Part shown: piece after piece, positions 37,498 to 47,581 of the stretch
How positions within the stretch are numbered: position 1 is the stretch's first letter
Layout: each line of letters starts with the position of its first letter
DNA from: Natranaerovirga pectinivora
Lineage (GTDB): Bacteria > Bacillota > Clostridia > Lachnospirales > DSM-24629
Direction of reading: 5' to 3'
DNA: 64,000 bases
Assembly (NCBI RefSeq): GCF_004342165.1
Contig: NZ_SMAL01000001.1
Span: forward strand, 363,591-427,590
Position numbers and translations under genes: made by a program
Notes under the pieces: model-generated
What the model was told of the DNA's origin: nothing
The model's input: only the letters and a program-made list of their open reading frames with translations
Database searches by the model: none

Positions 37498-39564
37498 ATG
37501 ACTGACCAGTTTAATGATAACACACCTTTGGTTTTTGGACTTGATATTGGAACTAGAAGTGTTGTTGGTATAGTTGGCTATAAAGAAAAAGAAAAGTTTC
37601 ATATTGTTGGTCATCATATGATAGAACATGATACAAGAGCTATGATTGATGGTCAAATTCATGATATAAATAAAGTAGCCGAAACAGTGAACTTAGTTAA
37701 AGAGGCCTTAGAAAAGCAGATTAATAGGCCTTTAACAAGTGTATGTATTGCGGCTGCTGGACGCGTCTTAAAAACAGGGAATGTTAAAGTGGAGTCTGAA
37801 TTTGAAGTGGAGACCCCTCTCAATAAAGAACATATATTTTCTTTAGAACTACAAGGGGTAGAACAAGCACACAGACAAGTGATATCAACAGATGACAATG
37901 ATATCACTTACCATTGTGTTGGGTATTCTATTGTTAAGTATTATTTAAATGACTTTATTATGACAAGTCTAGATGGCCATAAAGGGAAAAAAATAGGAGC
38001 AGAAGTTTTGGCTACTTTTTTACCTCAAGAAGTCATTGATAGTTTGTATTCAGTGATTGAAAAAGTAGGCTTAAAAGTTAGCAGCCTTACATTAGAACCC
38101 ATTGCGGCTATTAATGTGGCAATACCTGAAAATTATAGATTGCTTAATTTAGCTTTAGTAGATGTAGGTGCAGGAACTTCTGATATTGCCATTACAAAAG
38201 ATGGCAGTATTATTGCTTATGGTATGATTCCCTATGCAGGGGATGAGATTACAGAACAAATTGTACATCATTATCTTGTTGATTTTGAAACGGCTGAGAA
38301 AATCAAATTAAAGTTAGATAAAAGTAAAGTGATTTCATTTAAGGACATTATGGGGACGTCACATAAGTATGAGCCTAGTGAGATTATAAAAACAATTATG
38401 CCTGCCATTGAAAATATGGCTGAGAATATTTCAAGTAAAATTTATGAACTTAATGGTAATAAACCAACTAATGCTGTTTTTTGTGTTGGTGGTGGTGGTC
38501 AAATAAGTTCTTTTACAGACCTTCTTTCACAAAAGCTTAATCTAACGAAAGAAAGGGTTGCGTTAAGGGGTTCAGAAGTTCTACAATTTGTAAACATATT
38601 AAAAAAAGGTGTTAAGAAAGACCCTTCAATAGTGACTCCTGTAGGAATAGCATTAAGTGCTTATTATCAAAACAGCAATTTCATTCATGTATTTGTGAAC
38701 GATACGCTTGTAAAGATTTATAATAATAATAAGTTAACAGTAATTGATGTTGCTGTTTTAACTGGATTTAATTATAAAGATTTATTTCCTAAAAGAGGAG
38801 AAAGCTTAACATTTACCCTTAATGGCGAGGAACAAGTTATTAAAGGTATGCTTGGTGAGTCTGCAAAAATAGTTTTAAATAATGAAGAAGTAAGTATTAA
38901 TACACCTATTGTACATAATGATCAAATACAATTAATAGAGGCAACTAGTGGAGAACCCCCTACTGTTAAAGTAGAAGAATTAAAAGCCTTTAAAGGGGAT
39001 CTGCATTTTATAATAAACAATCAAAACATTAGCTGCCCTCCTATTATTAAGGCCAATGGAGAACATATAACAAAAGAATATATCATTAATAATAATGATC
39101 GAATTGAGATTAAAAATAACTATACCGTTGGAGACTTATTAGAATTTATGGATTTAACTATTGAAATTGATAGAATCATCCTTAATGGAGAAAAAGTTAA
39201 TGAAGACTCAATCATTGAGAATAATGATTATGTCAATTGGAAAGAAAAAAAACCTTCAATGGAAATAGAAGAATTATTAAATAACAAAGAAATTGCCTTT
39301 CAAGAGGCAGTTGTAACTGTAGATGAAATTGGAAGCAGTGAAATGTCAGATAGAATTCTTTCATCCATAATAGTAAAAGTAAACAACGAAGAGATAAAGC
39401 TTTTAAACAAATCAGAATACATCTTCGTTGATATATTTGACTACATTGATTTTGATTTAAGAAAACCAAAAGGAAAATTGATTACAAAGCTAAATAATAA
39501 TGATGTTACCTATACACAAGCTTTAAAATCCGGAGATAAAATAGAAATATATTGGGAAGGATAG
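37498..39564 (+). CDS. FtsA/PilM-like actin-fold ATPase with C-terminal repeats
   Basis: A 688-residue cytosolic protein. Residues about 8-370 form an FtsA/SHS2-type actin fold: VFGLDIGTRSVVGIVGY, VDVGAGTSDIAITKDGSI, FCVGGGGQISSFTDLLS. Canonical FtsA is about 420 residues and ends with a membrane helix. This one instead goes on for ~300 residues with repeated beta-rich units ending in NDQIQLIE, NDRIEIKN, NDYVNWKE and GDKIEIYW. That resembles tandem ubiquitin-like or SLBB-like folds. The start is ATG 37498 behind GGAGGTG; the frame upstream of it has no ribosome site. Role in division or in pilus/secretion assembly is not settled by sequence. Confidence 0.85.
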   Translation: MTDQFNDNTPLVFGLDIGTRSVVGIVGYKEKEKFHIVGHHMIEHDTRAMIDGQIHDINKVAETVNLVKEALEKQINRPLTSVCIAAAGRVLKTGNVKVESEFEVETPLNKEHIFSLELQGVEQAHRQVISTDDNDITYHCVGYSIVKYYLNDFIMTSLDGHKGKKIGAEVLATFLPQEVIDSLYSVIEKVGLKVSSLTLEPIAAINVAIPENYRLLNLALVDVGAGTSDIAITKDGSIIAYGMIPYAGDEITEQIVHHYLVDFETAEKIKLKLDKSKVISFKDIMGTSHKYEPSEIIKTIMPAIENMAENISSKIYELNGNKPTNAVFCVGGGGQISSFTDLLSQKLNLTKERVALRGSEVLQFVNILKKGVKKDPSIVTPVGIALSAYYQNSNFIHVFVNDTLVKIYNNNKLTVIDVAVLTGFNYKDLFPKRGESLTFTLNGEEQVIKGMLGESAKIVLNNEEVSINTPIVHNDQIQLIEATSGEPPTVKVEELKAFKGDLHFIINNQNISCPPIIKANGEHITKEYIINNNDRIEIKNNYTVGDLLEFMDLTIEIDRIILNGEKVNEDSIIENNDYVNWKEKKPSMEIEELLNNKEIAFQEAVVTVDEIGSSEMSDRILSSIIVKVNNEEIKLLNKSEYIFVDIFDYIDFDLRKPKGKLITKLNNNDVTYTQALKSGDKIEIYWEG

Positions 39565-39570
39565 TGTTTC

Positions 39571-41247
39571 ATGGATAGGCTCCTTAGATATGAAAAAACC
39601 TTTATTAATATTCATAATAATATTGCCATAGCTGTACTTATATATATTCTAATATTTACGATTTCAGGACGAGCTGATGAATTGTTATGGATTTATGTAA
39701 TTCTTGCAGTAGTAAGTCATGGGATAAACTATTTTATATTTAAATTTGATTTTTTTAATAAAATACAACTATTTTATTCTATAAAGTATGTACAGATACT
39801 TTTATCTGCTTTTTTTGCTTTTGAACAAGTGAATTATACAGAAGCAATAGGATCCATTTTTTATCTTTTACTATTTATTGAAGTTATTATTGCAACGGGC
39901 AGACACTCCAAACTATCCCAATATATACTTTCTGCTGTTTTTATTTTTCCAATAATTATATCTTATATTTTCGCGGCCTATACCTTTAATTATCCTGAAA
40001 ATATTGGTATTGACATTGTTTTTTTTATGTCTTCATTTATAATTGTAATAATGGGGCTTGGCCATATTATTTCAGAATATGCCATTGAATTAAATGATCA
40101 AATTGATATCCAAAGAAATCTTGTTTTTAAAACAAAGCAATCTAACGAAGAGTTAATTACTACACAAAAAAAATTCCAAGAAGCCCATGAAAAACTAACT
40201 GTACAAAATACTGACTTAGAACAAGCCTATAAAAAACTTAATCGTGCTAGTTCTGAGATGTATATTCAAAATGAACTTTTGAAATATATTAGTTCATCTT
40301 TAGAAATTGATGAGCTAATGGATATGGTGACAGACTCTATTATTGGAGCCATAGGTGTAGATACTTGTTCCATTATTATTTATGACGACAATAGAGATGT
40401 ATACCAATTTAAGATAAAAAGTACCTATAGCAAAGATTACACTAAAAGTTTAGAACAATTTATTAATGAAGGAAAATTTGATAAGTACTTTAAGAGTACA
40501 AAAGCATTTACGGATAACAATGTGGAACAAGAAAATTATTCTTTTTTAGACGATAGAACTGTGGGTTCTCTAATGATAATGCCCTTAATTAGGAATAATT
40601 TAACTTATGGATTGTTAATTGCTGAACAAAAAACCAATAATACTTTTGTAGATAATATACAATTCTTTGAAGGGATTGCAACACAAATTATTATAGCCAT
40701 CAGCAATGCAAACCTTTATACAAAAATGGAAGAAATGGCAACTCATGATGGATTAACAGGGGTATATAATAGAACTTATTTACAAACCCGTTTTAGTGAA
40801 ATCGTTAGGGAAGCCATTATGAATAAATCTTGTATTTCTGTTGCATTATTTGATATAGATAAGTTCAAAAGAATAAATGACACCTATGGTCATTTGTTTG
40901 GTGATGAAGTTATAAAAATGGCAGCAAGAGTTACTGAGAAAATCGTTTCTATTAATAAAGGTTTAGTTGGTCGTTTTGGTGGAGAAGAATTTGTTATGAT
41001 TTTTCCAAATAAATCCGTTAATGAAACATTAGAAGTTGTTAAGGAAGTACAAGAGGCTATTAATAGTGAAGTATTATATCATAATGGAGAGAAAGTTATT
41101 GTGAATGTGAGTACTGGAATAACCAATTATCCAGATATTTGTAAAAATCCAAGTGAATTGCTTAATAGAGCCGATCTTGCTATGTATTATTCAAAAGAGA
41201 ACGGTAGGGGTATTATTACCGTGGATAATGATACTTTAAGCAAATAG
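39571..41247 (+). CDS. Membrane diguanylate cyclase with GAF domain
   Basis: A 558-residue signalling protein. The N-terminal ~165 residues have about five or six hydrophobic segments. A coiled-coil linker follows (EELITTQKKFQEAHEKLTV...). Then comes a GAF-like domain (SSSLEIDELMDMVTDSI...) and a GGDEF domain (ATHDGLTGVYNRTYL, FDIDKFKRINDTYGH, GRFGGEEFVMIF). The active site GGEEF is intact. It should make cyclic di-GMP. It begins 6 bases after the FtsA-like gene, so they share a transcript. Confidence 0.92.
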   Translation: MDRLLRYEKTFINIHNNIAIAVLIYILIFTISGRADELLWIYVILAVVSHGINYFIFKFDFFNKIQLFYSIKYVQILLSAFFAFEQVNYTEAIGSIFYLLLFIEVIIATGRHSKLSQYILSAVFIFPIIISYIFAAYTFNYPENIGIDIVFFMSSFIIVIMGLGHIISEYAIELNDQIDIQRNLVFKTKQSNEELITTQKKFQEAHEKLTVQNTDLEQAYKKLNRASSEMYIQNELLKYISSSLEIDELMDMVTDSIIGAIGVDTCSIIIYDDNRDVYQFKIKSTYSKDYTKSLEQFINEGKFDKYFKSTKAFTDNNVEQENYSFLDDRTVGSLMIMPLIRNNLTYGLLIAEQKTNNTFVDNIQFFEGIATQIIIAISNANLYTKMEEMATHDGLTGVYNRTYLQTRFSEIVREAIMNKSCISVALFDIDKFKRINDTYGHLFGDEVIKMAARVTEKIVSINKGLVGRFGGEEFVMIFPNKSVNETLEVVKEVQEAINSEVLYHNGEKVIVNVSTGITNYPDICKNPSELLNRADLAMYYSKENGRGIITVDNDTLSK

Positions 41248-41267
41248 TATAGCCCACTTACACTTTC

Positions 41268-41296
41268 TTGTAATAAAGTGCTTATTGTGTTATAAT
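41268..41296 (+). promoter_or_regulatory. Predicted sigma-A promoter upstream of walJ
   Basis: TTGTAA (41268-41273), 17-base spacer, TATAAT (41291-41296). Confidence 0.6.
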
Positions 41297-41338
41297 TATC
41301 TTTATGCTTTTGAAGAACATGTTAGAGTAGGTGCGTTA

Positions 41339-41366
41339 ATATCCTAGTTTTTAGGATATTCTTTTT
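41339..41366 (+). terminator. Hairpin with T-run between promoter and walJ
   Basis: AATATCCTA (41339-41347) pairs with TAGGATATT (41352-41360), then CTTTTT. It lies between the predicted promoter and the gene, so it may act as an attenuator rather than a plain terminator. Confidence 0.6.
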
Positions 41367-41387
41367 AATAAATTTGAGGTGTAAATA

Positions 41388-42188
41388 ATGTCGATGTATT
41401 TATGTAGTATTGCAAGTGGTAGTAGTGGCAATTGTATTTATGTAGGTTCTGATAATGCCAATATAATTATTGATGCTGGAATAAGTGGAAAAAAGATTGA
41501 AACAGGATTGAATTCAATAGGACTAAAAACCTCAGAAATTGATGGGATTTTTATAACCCATGAACATTCAGATCATGTTAAAGGCATTGGTGTTTTAGCT
41601 AGAAGATATGGCATTCCAATTTATGCCACAAAAAATACATCGGATGCTATATTAAATGCTAGTGCCTTAGGAAAAATACCTGAAGGTTTAGTACATATTA
41701 TTGAAAGCAATGTTGATTTAAAAATAAAGGACTTAACCATTCATCCATATAATACGCCTCATGATGCGGCTGATCCTGTATGTTATACCATTAAGAATCA
41801 TAATAAAAAGATTGGTATTGCAACAGATTTAGGGAATTATAATGATTATATCATAGAAAAGTTAAGGGATTCTAATATGTTGTTTATTGAGGCCAATCAT
41901 GATGTTAAAATGCTTCAAGTTGGTTCTTATCCTTATTTTCTTAAGCAAAGGATTTTAGGAGAGCATGGTCATTTGTCTAATGAAATGTCGGGACAATTGA
42001 TTTCTAAGCTTGTTAATGATAACCTTGAGCAAATTGTGTTAGGGCATTTAAGCAATGAGAATAATTTTGAAGAATTGGCTTTTCAGAGCGTCCAATTGGA
42101 GATTAATAGTCATAGTGATTATATTGCTAGTGATTTGAATATGTTTGTTGCTAGTCGTAGTGAGAGTTCTAGGCGTATTGCAATTTAG
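41388..42188 (+). CDS. walJ: MBL-fold metallohydrolase (WalJ/YycJ type)
   Basis: A 266-residue metallo-beta-lactamase-fold protein. The metal motif H58EHSDH63 and the early SIASGSSGNCIYVG are typical of the YycJ/WalJ group, which is often linked with the WalRK system and DNA repair. Later ligands appear in DLGNYNDY and GHLSNEMSG. No walRK genes are in the window, so the symbol rests on family similarity only. Confidence 0.8.
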   Translation: MSMYLCSIASGSSGNCIYVGSDNANIIIDAGISGKKIETGLNSIGLKTSEIDGIFITHEHSDHVKGIGVLARRYGIPIYATKNTSDAILNASALGKIPEGLVHIIESNVDLKIKDLTIHPYNTPHDAADPVCYTIKNHNKKIGIATDLGNYNDYIIEKLRDSNMLFIEANHDVKMLQVGSYPYFLKQRILGEHGHLSNEMSGQLISKLVNDNLEQIVLGHLSNENNFEELAFQSVQLEINSHSDYIASDLNMFVASRSESSRRIAI

Positions 42189-42224
42189 GCTTGTTGTTGA
42201 TTTATTTAGGTCGTGGGTGCTTTC

Positions 42225-42420
42225 GTATGTGGTTTACTATGTAAAACAGTTCCGTTAAATATTATGAGAAAAACTAAGCGCTCTGAGATGTAATTTCCTA
42301 AGCCTTAAGAACTCCCTTCGGTCAGACACTTAAGGCTTTTAACGGAATCTTCATCTCAGATTGCTAAGGTTTTCTTCATAATATTTAAAAGTCACTTTAT
42401 TTTCATAGCAAATCACATAC
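42225..42420. repeat. Long nested inverted repeat (element C)
   Basis: Three nested arm pairs lie between walJ and the ACT gene. The outer pair is 42225-42241 with 42404-42420 (GTATGTG...CACATAC, 15 of 17 matching). The middle pair is 42257-42290 with 42352-42386 (AAATATTATGA...TCATAATATTT, about 28 of 34). The inner pair is AAGCCTTAAG (42300-42309) with CTTAAGGCTT (42329-42338). An alternative pair, GTTCCGTTAAA (42249-42259) with TTTTAACGGAAT (42337-42348), would compete with the middle arms. Confidence 0.85.
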
Positions 42421-42536
42421 TGGAACCATGCATTAAATATGAGCTACCTCGGGATATTATAAATTAGAGATTCAAAACAAATTAAATAAATAATTAAAAT
42501 TATATAAATATAACTATTACTTTAGGAGGATTTACC

Positions 42537-42809
42537 ATGGAAAGATGTATTATTACTGTAGTTGGAAAAGACAAGGTTGGTATTATTGCTAATGTTTGTA
42601 CTTATTTAGCGGATAATCAAATTAATATTTTAGATATTTCTCAAACGATTGTTCAGGATTTCTTTAATATGATGATGATTGTTGATGTTGTTAAGGTTGA
42701 TAAACCATTTGAGACCGTTGTTTCTGAGCTTAAGAAACTTGGTGAAGATATTGGTGTTAATGTTAGATTACAACATGAAGATATTTTTAATAGAATGCAT
42801 AGAATCTAG
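42537..42809 (+). CDS. ACT domain protein (UPF0237)
   Basis: A 90-residue protein made of one ACT domain ([33 protein letters not shown]). UPF0237 proteins are usually encoded next to UPF0210 proteins, as here (14 bases apart). The ligand is probably an amino acid or related molecule; not proven. Strong AGGAGGA ribosome site. Confidence 0.9.
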   Translation: MERCIITVVGKDKVGIIANVCTYLADNQINILDISQTIVQDFFNMMMIVDVVKVDKPFETVVSELKKLGEDIGVNVRLQHEDIFNRMHRI

Positions 42810-42823
42810 AGAGGGTTGGCGTA

Positions 42824-44182
42824 ATGATTAATTTTTTTGAAGTTAATGAAACAAATAAAATGATCGATCAAGAGAATCTTGATGTTAGAACGATTACTCT
42901 TGGTATTAATCTTTTAGATTGCTCTGATAGTAATCTTGAAGAGTTAAAGAAAAAGATTTATAACAAAATTACGACGACAGCTAGAGATTTGGTTAAAGTC
43001 GGTAAAGAGATTGAGACTCAATATGGTATTCCTATTGTGAATAAGAGAATTTCTATTACACCTATTTCTTTAGTGGCTCATTTTGACAATGAAGAAGCCT
43101 ATGTTTCTATTGCTGAGACTTTAGATAAGGCTGCTAAAGAAGTTGGCGTTAATTTTATTGGTGGTTTTTCTGCTCTTGTTTCTAAAGGTATGACTAGGAG
43201 CGATAGAATGCTTATGAATTCTATTCCTAAAGCATTGGCTAAAACAGAAAGAGTCTGTTCTTCTGTTAATGTAGGTTCAACTAAAACAGGTATCAATATG
43301 GATGCAGTTAAAATGATTGGGAGAATTATAAAAGAAACAGCTGTACTAACACAAGATAAAGATTCTATTGGTTGTGCTAAGTTTGTTGTTTTCTGTAATG
43401 CACCTGATGACAATCCATTTATGGCTGGCGCATTCCATGGTGTTACGGAATATGATGCAGTTATTAATGTTGGTGTTAGTGGTCCAGGAGTAGTTAAGAA
43501 AGCTCTTGAATCTGCTAGAGGTGCTGATTTTGGTGAGTTATGTGAGACTATTAAGAAAACAGCTTTTAAAATTACAAGAGTAGGACAATTGGTTGCAATG
43601 GAAGCTTCTAAGAAATTAGGCATTCCATTTGGTATTATTGACCTTTCTTTAGCGCCTACACCTGCTATTGGTGACAGTATTGCTGATATTTTAGAAGAAA
43701 TTGGTGTAGAGTATGCAGGTGCGCCTGGTACAACGGCAGCTTTAGCTTTACTTAATGATCAAGTTAAAAAAGGTGGGGCAATGGCTTCTTCTTATGTTGG
43801 TGGATTAAGTGGTGCCTTTATTCCAGTTAGTGAAGACCAAGGTATGATTAAGGCAGCTACTATTGGTGCTTTAACCATTGAAAAATTAGAAGCAATGTCA
43901 TGTGTATGTTCTGTTGGATTAGACATGGTTGCAATTCCTGGTGATACTAAAGAAACAACAATTTCTGGTATTATTGCAGATGAAATGGCCATTGGTATGA
44001 TCAATCAAAAAACAACGGCTGTAAGAATTATACCGGTTATAGGTAAAAAAGTAGGGGATTCTGCAGAATTTGGTGGTTTACTTGGGTATGCACCAATTAT
44101 GCCAGTGAACCCATACAGTTGTGATAGATTTATTGCAAGAGGTGGAAGAATTCCAGCACCAATTCACAGTTATAAAAATTAA
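42824..44182 (+). CDS. UPF0210 (DUF711, PFL-like fold) protein
   Basis: A 452-residue protein matching UPF0210 in length and motifs ([65 protein letters not shown]). The family has a pyruvate formate-lyase-like fold but no glycyl radical motif is visible. The biochemical role is unknown. Paired with the ACT-domain gene. Confidence 0.9.
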   Translation: MINFFEVNETNKMIDQENLDVRTITLGINLLDCSDSNLEELKKKIYNKITTTARDLVKVGKEIETQYGIPIVNKRISITPISLVAHFDNEEAYVSIAETLDKAAKEVGVNFIGGFSALVSKGMTRSDRMLMNSIPKALAKTERVCSSVNVGSTKTGINMDAVKMIGRIIKETAVLTQDKDSIGCAKFVVFCNAPDDNPFMAGAFHGVTEYDAVINVGVSGPGVVKKALESARGADFGELCETIKKTAFKITRVGQLVAMEASKKLGIPFGIIDLSLAPTPAIGDSIADILEEIGVEYAGAPGTTAALALLNDQVKKGGAMASSYVGGLSGAFIPVSEDQGMIKAATIGALTIEKLEAMSCVCSVGLDMVAIPGDTKETTISGIIADEMAIGMINQKTTAVRIIPVIGKKVGDSAEFGGLLGYAPIMPVNPYSCDRFIARGGRIPAPIHSYKN

Positions 44183-44221
44183 TTTTAATTGTTGGAAAAG
44201 TATTTTCTAGCATAAATTTAA

Positions 44222-44440
44222 TAGGGATATGAAGAAGATACAAAAGTTCTTATATACTAGGAAAGCGTTACTTTCCCAGTATATAAAACTTATGATTAGA
44301 AGGGCTGACTTTTCTCGCAACAAAGAAAAAAGCTTGATGCCATGAACAAATTGACTTCACCAGGATTATTACTCTTGGGTTAAATATAATGAAGTCAATT
44401 TGTTCTACGTGCATATAACATATCTTCCTTTCATATCCTA
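44222..44440. repeat. Branched inverted-repeat element (element D)
   Basis: The outer arms are TAGGGATATGAAGAAGATA (44222-44240) and TATCTTCCTTTCATATCCTA (44421-44440). They enclose two further hairpins: 44244-44265 with 44271-44291 (21-bp arms, two mismatches, 5-nt loop) and a perfect 16-bp pair GAACAAATTGACTTCA (44344-44359) with its complement (44390-44405). The layout suggests a multi-branched RNA. No protein is encoded here. Confidence 0.85.
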
Positions 44441-44478
44441 ATTTTATATAACTATAAACTTTAATTAGAGGTGAGGAA

Positions 44479-45948
44479 ATGGTCCTTAGTAATCTAGAAC
44501 CAAAATCCGTTTTTTATTACTTTGAAAAGCTAACACAAATCCCAAGGGAATCAGGAAATGAAAAAGAAGTTAGTGATTATTGCGTGAATTTTGCCAAAGA
44601 AAGAAATTTATCTGTCTATCAAGATGAATACTTTAATGTCATTATAAGAAAACCTGGAACGAAAGGGTATGAAAATCTTCCAACGGTTATTATACAAGGT
44701 CATTTAGATATGGTATGTGAAAAAAACATGGATACAGAGTTTGACTTTGATACAGAGCCCTTACAGCTAATTATAAAAGATGACTTGTTAATGGCTAATG
44801 GGACGACTTTAGGTGCAGACAATGGTGTTGCTGTGGCTTACGGTTTGGCGTTACTAGATTGTAATGATATCCCTCATCCACCTTTAGAAGTATTGCTTAC
44901 TACAGATGAAGAAGTAGGTATGAAAGGTGCTCTAAAACTAGACTGTAAACAGTTAAAAGGGAAGTATTTTATCAACTTAGATACGGAAGAAGAAGGGGAA
45001 CTACTTGTAAGTTGTGCAGGTGGTTTAAAAGCATCTATAAATTTACAAAAAGAAGTTATAGACAATAAAGATGAGGCAGCCTTTAAGATTCTTATTAAAG
45101 GATTAAAAGGTGGACACTCAGGAATGGAAATAGATAAACATAGAGCCAATTCTAATAAGCTCATGGGTCGTTTGTTAAATGAATTGAATGATGTGATAGA
45201 GTATGCTATAGCCGATATAGGTGGTGGTCTAAAGGACAACGCTATTCCAAGGGAAGCATTTGCCACAATAACTTTAGCTGAAAGTACGATACCAGCCCTT
45301 GAAAAAGTTGTTAAGAATATGGAAGCTGTTTTTAGAAATGAGTTTAAAACCAGTGACCCTGATATTGAGATTGTACTAGATAAAGTTGAGAATCCACATA
45401 AAGTATTCTCATATAACCTTAAGAAAAATTTACTCTTCTTAATGCTAACATTACCAGATGGGATTCAAACAATGAGTGCTGATATTAAAGACCTTGTTGT
45501 GAGTTCTTTAAACTTTGGGGTTTTAGTTAATGAAGAAGATAAAGTAAAGCTTATTTTTGCCATTAGAAGCTCTGTAAAATCTAAAATATATGATATTAGA
45601 AATCAAATCAAAGCTTTTGCTGATTTTATAGGAGCAGAGTTTATTCAAACTGCAGAATATCCTGAATGGGAATACAATAAAGAGTCCAAGTTAAGAGATC
45701 TTTTTATTAGAACTTATGAAGAGATGTATGGTAAAAAGCCACTGATTAAAGCAATTCATGCTGGATTAGAATGTGGTGTATTTGCTGAGCAAATAGAAGG
45801 TTTAGATTTAATATCTTTAGGCCCAGATATTTTTGATGTGCACACCCCTAAAGAAAATTTTAGTATTAGTTCTGTTAAAAGAACTTGGGAATATTTACTG
45901 GAAGCGTTAAAAAATTTCAAAGACATTGAAACTTTTGATGGTCAATAA
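44479..45948 (+). CDS. pepD: Aminoacyl-histidine dipeptidase
   Basis: A 489-residue M20-family metallopeptidase that cleaves Xaa-His and other dipeptides in the cytoplasm. Metal and catalytic residues are in H75LDMVCEKN, GADNGVAVAYGLA and TTDEEVGMKGALKLD. The lid domain (KGLKGGHSGMEIDKHRAN) and the last histidine ligand (DVHTPKENFSI) are intact. Length fits PepD. ATG behind AGAGGTGAGG. Confidence 0.92.
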   Translation: MVLSNLEPKSVFYYFEKLTQIPRESGNEKEVSDYCVNFAKERNLSVYQDEYFNVIIRKPGTKGYENLPTVIIQGHLDMVCEKNMDTEFDFDTEPLQLIIKDDLLMANGTTLGADNGVAVAYGLALLDCNDIPHPPLEVLLTTDEEVGMKGALKLDCKQLKGKYFINLDTEEEGELLVSCAGGLKASINLQKEVIDNKDEAAFKILIKGLKGGHSGMEIDKHRANSNKLMGRLLNELNDVIEYAIADIGGGLKDNAIPREAFATITLAESTIPALEKVVKNMEAVFRNEFKTSDPDIEIVLDKVENPHKVFSYNLKKNLLFLMLTLPDGIQTMSADIKDLVVSSLNFGVLVNEEDKVKLIFAIRSSVKSKIYDIRNQIKAFADFIGAEFIQTAEYPEWEYNKESKLRDLFIRTYEEMYGKKPLIKAIHAGLECGVFAEQIEGLDLISLGPDIFDVHTPKENFSISSVKRTWEYLLEALKNFKDIETFDGQ

Positions 45949-45983
45949 ATGATTAATAAAAATAATTAAACAGGTGATAAATT

Positions 45984-47537
45984 TTGAAGTCAAAAAAAAC
46001 CAATGATGAAATAGGTCAATTAAAGAAAAAATACAATTACAAACTCCTAGAATCTTTTTATAAACACTCTTTAGAGAATGAAATGTATCCAACCCTAGAT
46101 GATAGTACTTGGCATGATTTAAATATGAATGAAGTATTTTCAAAGTTAGACTGGACCATTACAACACCTGGAGAACAAGTTTTATATAAGACCCTTAGAA
46201 GTCCAGCAATGGATAAAGGGCCTATATTAGAGAAAGGTAACGTAATCAACAAACTGAACAACAAAGAAATTAGTGAACCCATTAGAGGGGAATTAGCTAG
46301 AATAGGTAGAATCAAATATGATGTAGATACAATCCAGGTGCTTAATAAAATCAAACCCAACAAACCTTTAAAGAATATCTGTAGATTGTTGGCATTTTTA
46401 AATGTGGCCAATCTTATTGCTTTGATTGTATTTTTACTACCAATGTTTATTATTAATGCCATTATTTTATTTGTATTAAGTCTTGTAATGCATTATAAAA
46501 TTGAGGATGTTATCCATAGAGAATTACAATTTGTTGATTATATAACCAAACTCATTGGGAGAAGTAATAATATTGGAGATATGCTTCCAGAAGGTGTAGC
46601 AGATTATAAAAATAAACTTAAGGCCACTCATAACAAATGTAAACCTATTCTAAGAAAAGCTTCTGTATTATTTAAGATTCAAGGGTTGAATGTTATAGCT
46701 GATTATATCAATATCTTTTTATTCGTTAAAGAAAGGAACTTCTTTAACATTGTAACAGGATTTGAAAAAAACAGAGAAGACATTTTTGAACTCTATACAC
46801 TCCTTGGAGAAATTGATGTAAATATTGCTATCAATTATTATAGAGACAGTTTAGAATATTACACCGAGCCTAATTTTACAGATAATAAAAAAACATTAAA
46901 TGTAGAAGGGTTGGTACATCCTTTATTAGATGACCCCATTTCTAATACCCTAGAAATTAATAATTTTGATGTTGTAATTACAGGTTCTAATATGAGTGGA
47001 AAATCAACTTTTCTTAGAACTATTGGTGTTAATGCATTATTAGCTCAAACAATAAATACAGTACTGGCAAAGACATATACCGCTAGTATTTTTAATATCA
47101 TTACTTCTATAAGCTTAAATGATGATGTCCTTCAAGGAAAAAGTTATTATTTAAGTGAAGCAGAAGCAGTTAAAAGGATCATCTTATCAAGTAAGGAAGA
47201 TATTACCTGCTTATCCCTTATTGATGAGATATTTAAAGGAACAAACCCGGTAGAAAGAATTAATGCAGCTGCAGAAATACTTAATTATCTTAATAAAAGC
47301 AATACCCTAACATTTGTTGCTACCCATGACTTGCAATTAATACCTATGTTAGAAGGCTATAAGAGTTATTACTTTAAAGAAGAAGTTTCTGAAGAAGAAG
47401 GCATGATTTTTGATTATAAAATTAAAGAAGGTATTTCTTCTACAAAAAATGCTATAAAAATTCTAGAATTCTTAAATTATCCGAAGGAATTAACCGATAA
47501 GATTAATGAAAGAATAAAAAAATCAGAACATAAGTAA
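45984..47537 (+). CDS. MutS-family ATPase with membrane segments
   Basis: A 517-residue protein. The C-terminal ~200 residues are a MutS-type ABC ATPase: GSNMSGKSTFLRTIGVNALLAQ near residue 334 is given in part by GSNMSGKST, then LIDEIFKGTNPVER as Walker B. The middle has a hydrophobic hairpin (about 135-170). The mismatch-recognition domain of true MutS is missing. The substrate is unknown; relatives are annotated only as DNA mismatch repair MutS-like. TTG start after CAGGTGAT. Confidence 0.83.
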   Translation: MKSKKTNDEIGQLKKKYNYKLLESFYKHSLENEMYPTLDDSTWHDLNMNEVFSKLDWTITTPGEQVLYKTLRSPAMDKGPILEKGNVINKLNNKEISEPIRGELARIGRIKYDVDTIQVLNKIKPNKPLKNICRLLAFLNVANLIALIVFLLPMFIINAIILFVLSLVMHYKIEDVIHRELQFVDYITKLIGRSNNIGDMLPEGVADYKNKLKATHNKCKPILRKASVLFKIQGLNVIADYINIFLFVKERNFFNIVTGFEKNREDIFELYTLLGEIDVNIAINYYRDSLEYYTEPNFTDNKKTLNVEGLVHPLLDDPISNTLEINNFDVVITGSNMSGKSTFLRTIGVNALLAQTINTVLAKTYTASIFNIITSISLNDDVLQGKSYYLSEAEAVKRIILSSKEDITCLSLIDEIFKGTNPVERINAAAEILNYLNKSNTLTFVATHDLQLIPMLEGYKSYYFKEEVSEEEGMIFDYKIKEGISSTKNAIKILEFLNYPKELTDKINERIKKSEHK

Positions 47538-47581
47538 AACAGTAAATTATAGCTAATGTAATTATGATGGAGGTCATTCAC

